From Lingula anatina (Eukaryota; Brachiopoda; Lingulata; Lingulida; Lingulidae), in the NCBI RefSeq assembly GCF_001039355.2, contig NW_019774192.1:559895-597671 (forward strand): DNA of 37,777 bases, in the 5' to 3' direction. Below the pieces are notes generated by a model. It was not told where the DNA came from, made no database searches, and saw nothing but the letters and a program-made list of their open reading frames with translations. Numbering within the stretch: position 1 is the first letter of the stretch; the number at the start of each line of letters is the position of its first letter. Shown piece by piece: positions 1 to 11,410 of this stretch. A program made the translations under genes and the position numbers.

Positions 1-240
1 TAAAAAAATTAATTTTTTTGAAAATTTTGGCCCGTTTGACCTTGAAATAAAGGTCAAAGGTCAAATCCAAGGGCATATTTGAAATCTACACATATGACTT
101 TTGGAAAGCCGTCTGTAGAAATTTTTCCCATAATTCCTTCCGTAGGGTAGATAATTAGCATTTAATTTTGCCATTTTTAGACAAGGGTGCATTGCAATGA
201 GTGCCACACCTAGACCCCAATACCGACAAAGCCCAAATTT
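1..240. other. AT-rich stretch without a recognised gene
   Basis: I see no coding exon or repeat structure that I can name here. Confidence 0.5.
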
Positions 241-299
241 TACGTGGAACGAGTTGAGATTATAGGTGACCTAAATCCAAGAGATGGGTACGGGGGCCC

Positions 300-385
300 T
301 TACCGTCTAGGAGGAGAAGCGGTAACGGTAGCCGTCCGGCGGAGCCGGCGGAGCCGGCGGAACCGGCGGAGCCGGCGGAACGATC
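300..385. repeat. GC-rich 9-bp tandem repeat
   Basis: Between about 336 and 380 the unit CGGCGGAGC/CGGCGGAAC recurs about five times inside an otherwise AT-rich region. Read on the minus strand it encodes a Pro/Ala run; on the plus strand an Arg/Ser run. I found no flanking exon structure that makes either reading a convincing gene. Confidence 0.6.
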
Positions 386-1189
386 CGGACGGGACCGAAA
401 CCATGTGTACCGCCAGCGCTAACGCTGGTGGTACAATAAAGTGTGCACGAGGGAGAATGCACGTTGGCCTTACTATGGCAGCGCCTCCATTTCACGTTGA
501 GAGAGAGCATCAGTTAATTTTTATTAGTAAATGTAAATGTTATTAAATAGTATGAGAACTAGTGCATGTTAAAAGACTAGAAATTAAATTAACCAGGCAG
601 GGAAAGACAAGCACCCAACAAATCGAAGGGTTATTAAAAAAACATGCAAATACTCACGCACACGCTCCCTATCTCTCTCCCTTACCTGCAGTGCTGTCTT
701 TGAAACATTTCACAAACAAGGTAAAAAATAGAGACCTTGCCTGATAATAGTTCACAAGGAGAATACAAAGATGTTTCAGTATGTGAAATTAGTCGTGTTG
801 CGGTGTAGGGGTGATGAAAGAGGTCGGGATAGGACAAAGAAAACAGCATTATAGCAACGCTTTTCTTAATTATCACAGTAGTTAACTAAACGTTGCATCA
901 TACCATAAAATGAGAAGGTGTACTTGTGCTTACGCTGGACTGTTACTAAGCCTCACGTATTCACCAGTTCTTAAAATACATAAATTGGCGCTACTTTTTA
1001 GTATCTTAAGCGCCTCTTGCACCAGGTATTTGAACGCTTGACGAAAGACTGTTGACCCACTTCACAAATATGTAATACACTATGAAGCTTTAAATTTATA
1101 TTTATTGACAGTGATATATCATTTGATGCTGTTTGCCACATTTTGTAAAATTTCAAATTTAAATATTGTAGTCATTTTAATGATTTTAG
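386..1189. other. Intergenic stretch without a recognised gene
   Basis: Only short ORFs without family resemblance occur here. No RNA gene or clear repeat was recognised. Confidence 0.4.
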
Positions 1190-1249
1190 TTATATTGTCT
1201 TTCATTGTAAGGCGCCTTGAGGTAGAATATAAGGCGCCATATAAGAAGC

Positions 1250-1291
<42 letters not shown>

Positions 1292-1292
1292 G
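1190..1292 (+). repeat. LINE/SINE 3'-tail-like sequence with (ATT)n tail
   Basis: The stretch has two GGCGCC-containing blocks (AAGGCGCCTTGAG and AAGGCGCCATATAAG) followed by about 14 TTA/ATT units. This arrangement, a GCGCC block, then ATATAA, then a simple-repeat tail, is common at the 3' ends of CR1/L2-like retroposons and the SINEs that use them. No coding part of the element is visible upstream. Confidence 0.5.
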
Positions 1293-2580
1293 AGATGAAA
1301 ACATGTTCACGAAAGCTGATTAAGATGTTTTAATATTGAATTTCGAGTAGTACAAAACAAATAACGCCATTAGGTACATGTATGTGACTAGAGAATTATG
1401 TATAATGTATGTGTAACATATTTTGCCGGAACAATAAATAAGCACACAATAACAGTGTCAATACACATGGGCCCCTGTCGTTAACTAAGGGCCTCTAAGC
1501 AAAGAAGGTAAAGAGAAGGGAAAAGCAAGGGAAATACCCGTACAAGTACCCTTAGTAGGCGGTAGGCGAGGCAGGGGGAGGTAATAGATCCACCCAGCTC
1601 GATCAGACTGCATGCAAAGAGGAATTTGCTACGCCATGGAAATGTTGGTTGTCTTTTTCTTTTGTTTATTTACTGTCTGTGTCTCACCCTCTCTAATTGT
1701 TTTACCAAATCCACTTATGCATTGTAGATGTATTAAATATAATATTCCTTAAAGCAGTACAACCTACCCTTCTCTGTCGGGTATCGCACAAACTGCACGC
1801 ACGACTGCTTTTGGCATAAAAATGGGTCATACTTTACGAGACAACGCGTATCAAGGCTGTTTAATAATCTGTTGGCGTGTTGTATAATGGCAACTTGATG
1901 TAATGCGCCAGAAATCAACACGCCATGATGATGACTGAGTGAATTTTATAACATCTTAATCAGTATGTGCCGATGAAAACATACTATTGGGATTTTAAAA
2001 CACCCCAAAGCATACTGCTATCCGACAGATAACATGCAGTCTATTAGATAAACGTGTCTCTTGAAAATAGCAGCAGCATTCTTTAACCACTGAACAGTAA
2101 AACGACCGGTGGTGAATCTAGTATGTTCCTCAGTGTTGTATCAGTTATTTAATCCTGTATCTTGGAAACTCAAAGGTGGTTGCCATTTACTATTGGAATA
2201 CAATCTTCAGTTTAAGGGCTTCATTATGAAATAAAGTTAAATTCACCTATTTTTCAAACTGTTTTTTACCTCCATAACACAAATATCTGGTGGATAACAA
2301 ATGTGAAAATCCAAGATGGCCGCCATTAGCCATGTAGGTATACTAGTACACGGGGCTTCAATTACTGGCAGTAAAGAATATATGGAGTCCATAATAAAAT
2401 AAATTTGAATTCAGTGTTCCGCGTGTTATTCACATCTTTATTCCATGATATATTTAATATATGATAAGCTTTTGTATTTTGAAAAAAAAAATAATTGTCA
2501 ATTAATTGTCATAGGAATACCGATTGGCAAGAATACTAATTTTTCAATTTCCTTTAAGAACATAGTTAAGCCGACGGAAG
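1293..2580. other. Intergenic stretch without a recognised gene
   Basis: I read both strands for the missing exon of the solute-binding gene that ends at 4307 and did not find it. No other recognisable exon is present. Confidence 0.4.
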
Positions 2581-3097
2581 AAAAACGTAAAATTCTTTAA
2601 AGATTATTTCGAGCGCGCACCGTAGTTAATTACCCCCTTACAGCTTTTAGTAGGCGGGACAGACGCTTAAGCCGGTGTGAAGGGAATGGATGTCCGCCGT
2701 AATGCATGTCCGTAGGACATGTATTCCTAGAAATTAATGTCCTGCGGACACTAAGTCCTGGGAATGCATGTCCTGGCTCTTCCATTCCTAGGAACGCATG
2801 TCCTAGGACATAATTTCCTGGGATTTAACGTCCAGTGGACATACATTACGTAGTATTCTAAGTCCTGCAGACAGGTATCGATGTCCTAGTCGGACATATT
2901 TTCCCAGCTAGACTGGTAATAGATGTCCTCTGACATTTTCATATGAATGATGAGTTAATTTCAGAAGATTTAAACGTGATGTTTAAGAATGTTATTACGC
3001 TTATTATAATTATTTGTATACATGTACCCCTATACACACTTTATTCGGCTAACTTAAGATATTTTAAATAAAAAACTACAAATTGTTATTAGATTTA

Positions 3098-3157
<60 letters not shown>
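3098..3157. repeat. (TA)n microsatellite
   Basis: An uninterrupted TA run of about 60 bases lies in the middle of the palindrome-rich element. Confidence 0.95.
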
Positions 3158-3160
<3 letters not shown>

Positions 3161-3715
3161 GTCCGATTAATATGAAAAATATGAGATTCGCGCCACCTTG
3201 TGAAATATGTCGGGCCTCTTCACATTACATTAATGCCTTAATAGTTGTTAAGCGGCCATTTACATACAACTGTATGTCTGTGGTACACAGCTTTGAATTT
3301 TGGGAATATTTGTAGTTTGAGAGACATAATATGCAGTTTGAGACGTGTATAATTGTAAGATAAATAAATTGAATGTGTCTGTTATTTTTTATACATGCAC
3401 TTTTACTATTAGTCTTCTGAGCGCAATTTTTCCCTTACATACATGTATGGATCCTGAATTTCCCATTCTAATTCTTTGTGTTTTTAAGTGAAAGTAGAAA
3501 AAATATGCTTTTTTGGGTATAATTATCCGATGAAATTCGAGTTATTAAAGGAATTCTAAAATAGCTCAACGTTAAAAAAATGATGATATTTAAATCAAAC
3601 ATTTAAAATCTCGCCTCATCAAAATAATCCAAATTGTATAACAAATTGTAAAGTGCGTTTTGTTCGTTGAAATGGAGAATAAATTAGGATAACATTTGCA
3701 TACAGAGTAACATCG

Positions 3716-3790
3716 CTGCTGAGGATTCGAACTCACTTACGTTTCTCTATGCTCTTGGTCATTCATCCAGCCGTCTTACTGATGAGCCTG
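3716..3790 (-). repeat. tRNA-like (SINE-head-like) sequence
   Basis: On the minus strand the segment contains GAGTTCGAATCCTC, which fits an internal Pol III B box, about 40 bases after GACGGCTGGATGAATGACC, which loosely resembles an A box. I could not pair an acceptor stem, so I call it a possible tRNA-derived SINE relic rather than a functional tRNA. Confidence 0.3.
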
Positions 3791-4104
3791 TGTGGAAGCT
3801 GCTGCCAGCCGACCGAAAATTACCGATGCTTATGGCCCCGTGTTTATAATTATTGTACGGACATTAATTATGTAGGACTTGCGTTTCTGTGTATATGTGA
3901 AAGGAAATTATGTCCAACAGGAATACATGTCCCAGCTGCGTATAAATACAGCTGGGAATCTAGGTCCGGGTAGGACAGTACATCCTAGGGAACGCACGTC
4001 CATAGGACATGCATTCCTTTCACACGGCTAAACTGACAGTAATCTAGTGAGACTCCCCACAGGGATAGATCGATCTAAAATCTATGGGAATGGGGTCTTA
4101 TTTT

Positions 4105-4258
4105 TGCACCAAACATACGTGTGTAGCTTAGTCCTGTTTACTGGAAAATGAAATATCTCTACTGTATATCACAATATAAATTCAAATATGTCAGTTCTCC
4201 TGTAATAAATATGGCGAAGTCAAATTCCGTTTTCTCTGCAATGTCTGAAGAACACTGA
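4105..4258. repeat. Intron segment shared with the second solute-binding locus
   Basis: This sequence matches 33331-33480 along its length (for example TTGCACCAAACAT, ACTGGAAAATGAAAT, GTCAAATTCCGTTTTCTC, AGAACACTGA). In both places it is the minus-strand intron that should separate the KLKSGE exon from the IEATFV exon, so it marks the two loci as paralogous copies. Confidence 0.8.
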
Positions 4259-4306
4259 ACACTTTCTACATTTCAAAATCGGAATCGAACACGCTGTATA
4301 TCTTAC

Positions 4307-7300
4307 TTCTCCACTTTTCAACTTGGCAACGATATCTCTAGGAGTCGGAGCGTGGACGACGGTCATATTGTCCCGACCCTTGACGTCAGTCCATCTGGCC
4401 AGACATTTCTCGTCACTAGCCCAGCCATCAATGAAACCTTATATAATCAAGGAGATTATTTTTCTATTTTATATTAGTATTTTTATTTACCTACCTGAAT
4501 GCCAATACAATAGCAATACATTGATATAGGTAATCTAGATTATACACGGTTTTATTAAAAGAAAAACTAAACAAGACTAACAAGACAACTTCATAAGGGA
4601 ATACGGCTACGGGTGGTTTAGCAGCCTCTACTGAATCTTCTGAGTGAAGACAGCATGTTGTTTGGAATATTACAGAAAAAGACTGTAACTTGAAGAACAT
4701 AACACTGTGAGCTGACGACGTTTTATTGTTGAAACACTTAAAATAACTTTTGTTCCTAAAATTGCCGCTTATATTTCTATGTGATACAGTAATCGGCGCT
4801 ATATGATTTGAACAAAATATGTGTCTTACCGATTTTCTTGTTAGCTACATTTCTAGATGAAAACGAAGCAGCGTTCCCCGTCTTCGTGAAAAAATAGCTG
4901 ACTGGGGGCTTGAGGAATGGCGAAGAAAAGCTGAAGACCTGAACCCTACCTATGGTTGGAAACCACCCGGTGCAAGCATCATACCAACGGCCCATCAAAC
5001 CTGAAATATTTTTGGTTGTAAAACATTTTACGAGTAATATTACTTCGAATTTCGCAGTCTCTCTTGCGAAATTAACAAAGGTTGAATAATATACTTGAAC
5101 ACATATTGAATACCAAGTGCTTGTTATATTTGTCTACTTATGTTTAGGTTCATTTATATTCCCCAATAATGTTGATATAAATGATATAAAACAAGCCGCT
5201 ACACCAAGGCATATTATATGCTTCAGAAAGATATTGAGAACAGGTATATACGTAGTCAGACAGAACTTACATGGGCAATGTCGATTCCCAAATAACTTTA
5301 ACCAAAAGGTAATATTTTCTTCAAGATCAAAAACATTCATTTTAAGATTAGGGATAAATCTGTATTTTTTCATTGCAATAAGCCATATGCCTAAAGATAC
5401 GGAATTCAGTTATTTAGTATCATTCATTTTATATATCTACATAAATCATTTTTTTCTAAAACAGACAAATAAGATTAATTCAGTATTTTTTATTTAAGCC
5501 ATATTAAAATGGGCCACATTTTCCGGCGATGATTAAGCTTGTTAATGCTCGATTTTAGTACAGACCCCCCCCCCCCATACACACACCACGTACCCTGGCC
5601 GCCGTGTGAGGGTTGTCCTGGGGTGGAGTCCCAACAATTGACGTACTTGTCCCATACAGTACGACAGTCCATGCCAGCCTCGGTGCAAACTAAAAAGATA
5701 TTCCAAAATTAAAAAAAGGATTCCAAAATTAAATAGACACAGTTTTACATGCAGACTCTATCTGTCAATATGCGCTAATATATCAACCCAGCATGTTGCC
5801 CACAATGTTTTTCAATAAACCTGTAAGGGAAATAATCCGAGATGGTCTAAACCGATGCTGGCAGTAATGGATGATGTCACACAAGACAAGAAAATGTACA
5901 AAACCCAGCGTGAGCTGAGGGTGAAACTCTGTGCGCCGGTAATGTTTTCTTTCTAGTCTTACGTAATACAAAAGTGACTCATAATGGTGAATTCACGCTG
6001 GGACTGTTGTGCAAAGGACAACAAAAACCTAAGTGAAAAATAACCAATTAACGTGGATAAATTCCATCATCTTTTTTTCTTGTTTCCCTATACAAGCTAG
6101 TCTGCCACTGTATTTGACCCGACTCTCCTCTAGATCCCTAGAAATCTCGCTTGATTTTGTTTAGATGCGTGACTTGAGACTATTTTGGAAGATTACCATT
6201 TTGTCCTAACACATCAAGTTGTAGTATAGGTCAACAAGCGAAATTTGACAAATTATTTTAAGGAGTGGGGGTGGGGCAAACAGTGATCAAATTATTTAAG
6301 ATGCAATTATTAATTGACATATTGATGACAATGAAATGTCGATTTACCTGCGTCGATTAAATCAAAATTGAAGCCTGCTAAGTAGCCAGTGGTGTCACTG
6401 AAATAGGAACAATACAGCTATGTGTTATGGATATGAATGTTAAAACGTGTTTCATATGTGAGAATTTAGTCTTTTATTGCTAATTTTATGGAAACCACAG
6501 TGTGTTGATTAAAATGTCTTTCTCATAAGAAATGACTTTAGATATGTCAATGAATAGATACAGTTTCTAAAGCGGTGGTATTGAAAACGTTATACGATAT
6601 GGCTGTACACTGTTGTACACTGTTGTAATTTTGCCGAATTCCCCTCAATTTCATACAGAAAAGATTGTCTTTGCCATATTTTTTTCTTATTTTTGTGGTG
6701 TCTTTAATAACCAACTTTGCTTTCAAGAAATTAGTTTTGTTATTTACGGATATTTTGGTTTACCTTAGTTCTCATTATATACAAAAAGGCTTGAATTTAT
6801 TTATCAAAACCGAAAAATTATTATCTACTTTTCCAAATACATAAACAGGTACGTAATATATCCCAATGACAGATACATTTATCAAAGTAACGACAGTACT
6901 GAAATCATGAAATCCTTGAAACCCTAGAAGGGTTTGAAGGCGTTTTTTGGGCCTACTGGCATTGCATAAGCAATTACGGTTTATACGTCGTCTTTTTACT
7001 ACAGTATTTCTGTCGGCAGAGATAACTTTGTATATTTTTTCCAAAGAAAAATCTATCTACATATATTCGTGAGGTCCCCCGTCATGTCCTATGGCGATCG
7101 TGAAGATCCTTCCTCCAGATGATGATGAAACTGCCGAGCCAGAGTTCCCTCCGGAACTCCCAGCAGACGATCCTTGTCCTGCAGAGGTGCCGCCACCTAT
7201 TGTCGTTTGGTCGCCTTGAATGGTAATGTTTGGAGTGGTCGAGGATTTTGACACTGCCATTGCAGCTATAACTATGGCTACTACAGCGACGATTGCACAC

Positions 7301-7609
7301 ACTGCTACCAGTACTATCAAAATGCGGTTTCCTAAAGACGCAATTAAATTGATAGTTACAGCGTTTTGTTGACAGTAATAATGAATTCAAACCTAAGGAA
7401 ACAGCCAGCGAAGGGTTTCATCAGCTGTGTTATGTTGTGAAAATATGAAAGTATTGAAATAATTTACTTTCAATATTTTGATGCCTAACAGAGCATCTTC
7501 GTCTGGGAATGAGGCTATCCGGGTGTATTTTGGACTTAAGATTTTGGATTTTGGAAATGCTCTGATTTTAAGCTCTGAAGTTACCTGCAGGAGCAGCGCC
7601 ACTTTCCAT
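4307..7609 (-). CDS. Membrane-anchored solute-binding protein family 3-like gene, copy 1 (3' end missing)
   Basis: Six coding exons join with matching phases: 7609-7585, 7331-7061, 6397-6348, 5689-5594, 5000-4830 and 4437-4307 (248 codons, open at the 3' side). The start ATG at 7609 has G at +4. Residues 12-35 form one hydrophobic helix (ILIVLVAVCAIVAVV and following), then a Ser/Gly-rich linker to about 83. From FTIAIGHDGGPHEY at about 86 the sequence resembles a type 3 bacterial extracellular amino-acid-binding domain. Examples are AGFNFDLIDAVCTEAG (compare GFDVDLA), then WYDACTGWFPTIGR at 153-166, whose final Arg aligns with the Arg that binds the ligand carboxylate in this family, then FSSPFLKPPVSYFFT, and IVAKLKSGE at the last exon end. 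Expected topology is a short cytoplasmic N terminus with the binding domain outside. The usual last exons (IEATFVTPL and on) were not found below 4307, so this copy may be truncated. Ligand and function are unknown. Confidence 0.8.
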
Positions 7610-7639
7610 GATTTCAAATTTCTGCATCAATAATCGGCG

Positions 7640-8183
7640 AAGGAAATGTTAACCACTCTGAAGAGGAAAATAAGACAGTTTTACTAAAACTCAAATATTT
7701 ATACAGTTTACTTCACAGAATAAAAGCATGGGACGTACGCGTAATGGCTGACATACAACGCGACAGTGTAACCATTTTCATTGCGTTGGCGATATAGCCG
7801 TCCCAAGCAGAGGTATACGGCAGGGTTGTACGGTCATATTGTAATGTCCATTCTTAATGGGAAAACTATTGGTAAGCTGTACAGTTTATTTTAGAACTTT
7901 CTTTTTTGGTTGTCACTTATCTCTTTGGACACCAATTTTGAATGTTTTTGCTATTTATAGCGCGTTTTTAAATAACCTGAATGTGGTAATAAACGCTTAT
8001 ACTTAGAGTAACTAAAACGAAGAGCCACATGCTGCTTTTACGGGTAATATTTCAGAAGTTTCGAAGGTAACAAGCTTACATTCAATGTGTGTTTAATTTT
8101 ATAAAATGCAAGTTCACCATATATAAGTTTAATTTGTATAATCAGCTGATTTAAAGTTTAAAGTTTAAACACCTTTCCTGCAG
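7640..8183. other. Spacer between divergent solute-binding sequences
   Basis: This is the 5' flank of the minus-strand copy 1 and also lies upstream of the plus-strand orphan exon. I found no further exons of the family here. It should hold the copy 1 promoter, but no specific motif stands out. Confidence 0.35.
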
Positions 8184-8308
8184 GTTTCGTGGAAGGTTGG
8201 GCTAGCGATGAAACCTGCGTTCGGAGACAGCCTGGCAGCAGTACCTCATTTACCGCTAAGAACGTCCCCACTCCCACAGATATGGTGGCCCAGCTTAAAA
8301 GTGGCGCA
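8184..8308 (+). pseudogene. Orphan exon of a solute-binding family paralogue
   Basis: The exon lies between a good acceptor (TTTCCTGCAG) and donor (GTATGT) and encodes FVEGWASDETCVRRQ up to DMVAQLKSGA. It is the counterpart of copy 1 exon 4437-4307 (FIDGWASDEKCLARW up to DIVAKLKSGE), with the same entry phase (one base carried in, G|GT) and the same exit phase 0. It is six bases shorter than its counterpart. No neighbouring family exons were found on the plus strand on either side, so it is most likely a relic of a duplicated copy. A live gene with very distant exons cannot be excluded. Confidence 0.7.
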
Positions 8309-8399
8309 GTATGTCACAGCTCCTTAATTATCCCACACATATATGTCCATGTCATTATGAATCTCATTATATATCTCAAAATTAGACTCACCGCCTAAC

Positions 8400-8560
8400 T
8401 TGAATATTTTATTAGTAACTTAACTAGTATATCTGTTCGTTATATAAAGATATATACTCGTTCATTCACAAACTGGCAATCCAATTACAAATTAGAGAAT
8501 GGTAATGCACCAATTGTATTGTTGTACCAGTACAGAAATAAATTGAATTGAATATAAAAC
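8400..8560 (+). repeat. Possible LINE 3' tail
   Basis: The segment ends in AGAAATAAATTGAATTGAAT, the short ATTGA-type tail often seen at the ends of invertebrate non-LTR retrotransposons. No coding part is recognisable. Confidence 0.3.
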
Positions 8561-10970
8561 TAAGTAGTAATTTACCATCTCTTGTTAATACAGCTGTGTC
8601 TATTTTTAAATATTAAAATAATATTTCATCTGTTTACTTCCTTGAAAACAGATCGACGCTTGGTTCACCTCCGTTTTTTTTTCTTTTTTCATTCGCGTAA
8701 TCGCATAACTCGGTTGTTTTTTAATTTTCAATTGTTTAAGCATAATAAATATCGATAAAACATATATTATTAATGTACTTCATTACGTCCATTCCAGGCA
8801 GCCGAGGCAGCGTCGATTGTGTAAATGGATAAAAGGAATACGACCCCATCAGGAAACACAATCTAAAGTGATATAACGGACAAAATACATGCTTTCAACA
8901 GTTGCTTTGTACAAATAATCCAAGACACTCAGAATGGAGTCTTCACTACATAAAATATGATGTACTGAAGAGGAATTCAAACTGTGTAAATAAGATGTTC
9001 TTGCTGATACCTGGGGCGTGTTGTAGAGTCACTTAGTTGCTTTCATAAAAACCCTTTATCATTTGAATAGCTGAACCTCTACTAATGGAAGGGAATTTTT
9101 ACCTGTTGTAATGAAATCTTTTCATACCTATGTAATAATAACTTTTATAAGGGCTCAAAACGCAATCTGCGTTTATTTGTTGACGCTCTCTAACTATGTA
9201 CATCATCTACGTGAAGTCTCCAAACTTCTAAACCATCTCCCATGGCTCGCTCCCGTCTCCTAGCTCTCCCCAGCGGTCGCTCTCAGCAAGCAAGCAAGCA
9301 AGCGACTCCAATCAAATTAATTAGCAAATCTGGAGATATTTGTAAATTGAACCTACTTTGTATATGCGACAAGAATAATTTGGCAGATCAGTGGTAATAA
9401 ACATAGTACATAAACATAGATCTACGGCTCCATATTCTAGATAATTGTAAATTTTTCATATTTACGTCAGGAACTTGCCATACATAAAGCGTCCATGCTA
9501 CTTTACTGATCACTGATATATAATGAAAAACATTGTGATTAATGATATTCTTCATTATTACACTTTACTACAATGTAACCTGGTCAAGAGATAATTTTGT
9601 ATAACAAAGTTCAAGTCAATTATGAAAAGTATATAAACAATTTTTGTGCTGTAAGCTTTATTTTTTTTCGCCAAACATCTCGGAATTCGACAAAAAGAAC
9701 TCCCTATGTCCACATATACCCCCCACCACAAATAAAATAGTCCCATTTATTGACCCCGAGCGCTTGACAAACTCTAGGTCCACCAAAACAATTGACATTA
9801 ATTGTCCAGAGACATATCCGTGAATATCTTGGGAAATATCAATCTGTGTCCCTGGTATCGTTGGTCAAGGTGGAGATAGTGTTGGTTTGCGAATGCGCGA
9901 GCGCAGCCGAGCGGGGCGTGTAAATAGACATAGATAAACAGAAATGGGATGATTTTACATTTGAAAGAGCTATCTGAAACTATCTGATGGGGAAAGGACC
10001 CACAATGGTACCGCATTTCAAATGCCCTAAAATGTTATTGAAGCGCAGTTTACATTACCCGGTGACCGTGACTTCGTTGTCTTTATGTAAACCTTGTGTC
10101 TCCTGTTGTAAGGTAACCGCATCCTGGTCGTCCATAGAAAAACAACCCCCTGTATTGTAGCACAAAAATTCTCCTTAGATAATCACCTCATCCATTGTCT
10201 CGATCTCCATTTTTTAACTTGCTTACAATGCACCGATAGCGAGGGTGCTGTGTGGAGACAGCTATTAGATTTTTACGTAATAAAATACAAAGGAAGGCTT
10301 TTGAAAAAGCCAATGTTTTCTTTCTTAACGCGCAGTCTGCTGAACAAATTATAAATGCTTTCAGGCATCGATGTTTTTCATGACCCAAAGACCCATTCCT
10401 CTATAATATCCAGGGGAGTGAAAATACTCTACAATTGATTAACTAAAAAACAGGTGTAAATTGTAAAGCCGCATTATGTTATAAAAAAGAAACCAATACC
10501 TTGGCTTCAGGGTCTGTCGACTAGATATGTTGAAAGCAGCAAAGGGAAGTTGCATGCGCAAAGTGACAATGCATGTTATGCAAGATAGATCGGGTAGATC
10601 TGCTACATTTGGACTCTTTCTTCGTGATCACTATGTTTTTTTAACCATTCTTATTTCTCTGGTTTTTGGACGAGTTTTATTCGCCCAGACCTGGCAATAG
10701 AGGCCTTCTTCTAAAGAGATAAGATAGTTAAACTGAAAGAGCCCAGAATAAATCCTTATATGAAAAGTGCAGTTTTTCTTTCCTGCACAATTTTCAACGA
10801 TGTGAACATTTGAGTTTGGCTTTTGAGCTTGACCATCCTTTTTGCTGTGGGATATTTCTTTGTGTTTTATCACAGTCATAAAACCAATCTGCTATGCATC
10901 AAATTCGTTTTGTAAATAAATTATTAATAATCTCCACCAGAGGTCCACTTGGTAAAAATTGTACATAAGA
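8561..10970. other. Long stretch without a recognised gene
   Basis: I see a short (CAAG)n run near 9289-9304 and a short match at about 9809-9829 (GAGACATATCCGTGAATATCTT) to the arms of the MITE at 22983-23444. Around 10226-10380 there is an open stretch of about 47 codons on the plus strand that I cannot assign. No convincing exon, RNA gene or complete repeat was recognised. Confidence 0.4.
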
Positions 10971-10976
10971 CACAGG

Positions 10977-11231
10977 GACTATTCAGATTGAGAAGAGCCG
11001 AGTGGTAGCTAGCCCGCCACCTTAATATGGCAGACCTACATGAAAGGAAGACCACTTAATCCTGTAAAAGTCTCTCCGCCTCTCAAACGCCTCCCCACGG
11101 GTGTTCCCTCGAACGGTTGAATTGAGCCGAGATTTAATTACTGTGTCCCTGCAGGGAGAGGCAGGTGGTCCGCCACATTTAGGTCACGGCCTAGTTAGCA
11201 CTCGGCTCTTCTCGAGCTGAATGGTCCCATA
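10977..11231. mobile_element. MITE-like element with long imperfect inverted repeats
   Basis: The left end GGGACTATTCAGATTGAGAA and following GAGCCGAGTGGTAGCTAG is matched in inverted orientation by the right end (GGGACCATTCAGCTCGAGAA when read on the minus strand). The arms are about 40 bp. The interior has no ORF. It shares words such as TCTCTCCGCCTC and GATTTAAT with the palindromic elements at 13.7-16.7 kb, so it may belong to the same superfamily. Target-site duplications are not clear. Confidence 0.65.
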
Positions 11232-11239
11232 ATGTTTTA

Positions 11240-11410
11240 CAGGCCCGTAGCCAGGATTTGCAAAAGGGGGGGGGGGTCTTTTTCTGAAAATGTGGACTTT
11301 TTACCAAGAAACCTTTGTTCACATAGATAAAAACTAACCTAGAGGGGACCTTTTCCCTGCAAAAAGGAGGGTTCTTTCGAACCCCCTGAACTTCCCTGGC
11401 TACGGTCCTG
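11240..11410. mobile_element. hAT-like MITE (CAGG...CGTAGCCAGG termini)
   Basis: The left terminus is CAGGCCCGTAGCCAGGATTT and the right terminus, read inverted, is CAGGACCGTAGCCAGGGAAG. Termini of the form CAGGNNCGTAGCCAGG are widespread on short non-autonomous hAT-type elements in animals. The 171-bp interior has a G-run and a matching CCCCC run. The flanking 8-mers are not identical, so the target-site duplication has decayed or the family call is wrong. Confidence 0.6.

Larger units (their letters stand above)
2620..4100. mobile_element. TIR element with palindromic AGGACAT repeats
   Basis: A stretch near 2670-2695 (AGCCGGTGTGAAGGGAATG) recurs inverted near 4006-4029, which reads AGCCGTGTGAAAGGAATG on the minus strand. 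Inside both arms, AGGACAT/ATGTCCT motifs repeat many times as near-palindromes (2690-2935 and 3900-4020). The middle holds a (TA)n tract. The right end (about 4030-4100, AGATCGATCT, GGGGTCTTA) matches the short element at 27815-28036 in inverted orientation, and the left arm (about 2625-2660) matches the interior of that short copy. No transposase ORF is seen, so it is probably non-autonomous. The right boundary near 4100 is supported because sequence from 4105 onward matches 33331 onward; the left boundary is uncertain. Confidence 0.65.

Noticed and set aside
244-546. 100-codon frame over the GC-rich 9-mer repeat
   Set aside because: The reading frame exists because of the repeat. Its Arg/Ser run and lack of splice or start context give no support for a gene.
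1105-1323. Frames with a long Ile run
   Set aside because: They are translations of the (ATT)n microsatellite and the retroposon tail.
5117-5497. 126-codon open frame on the plus strand
   Set aside because: It starts at a non-ATG codon, is low-complexity and AT-rich, lies inside an intron of the minus-strand solute-binding gene, and resembles no family I know.
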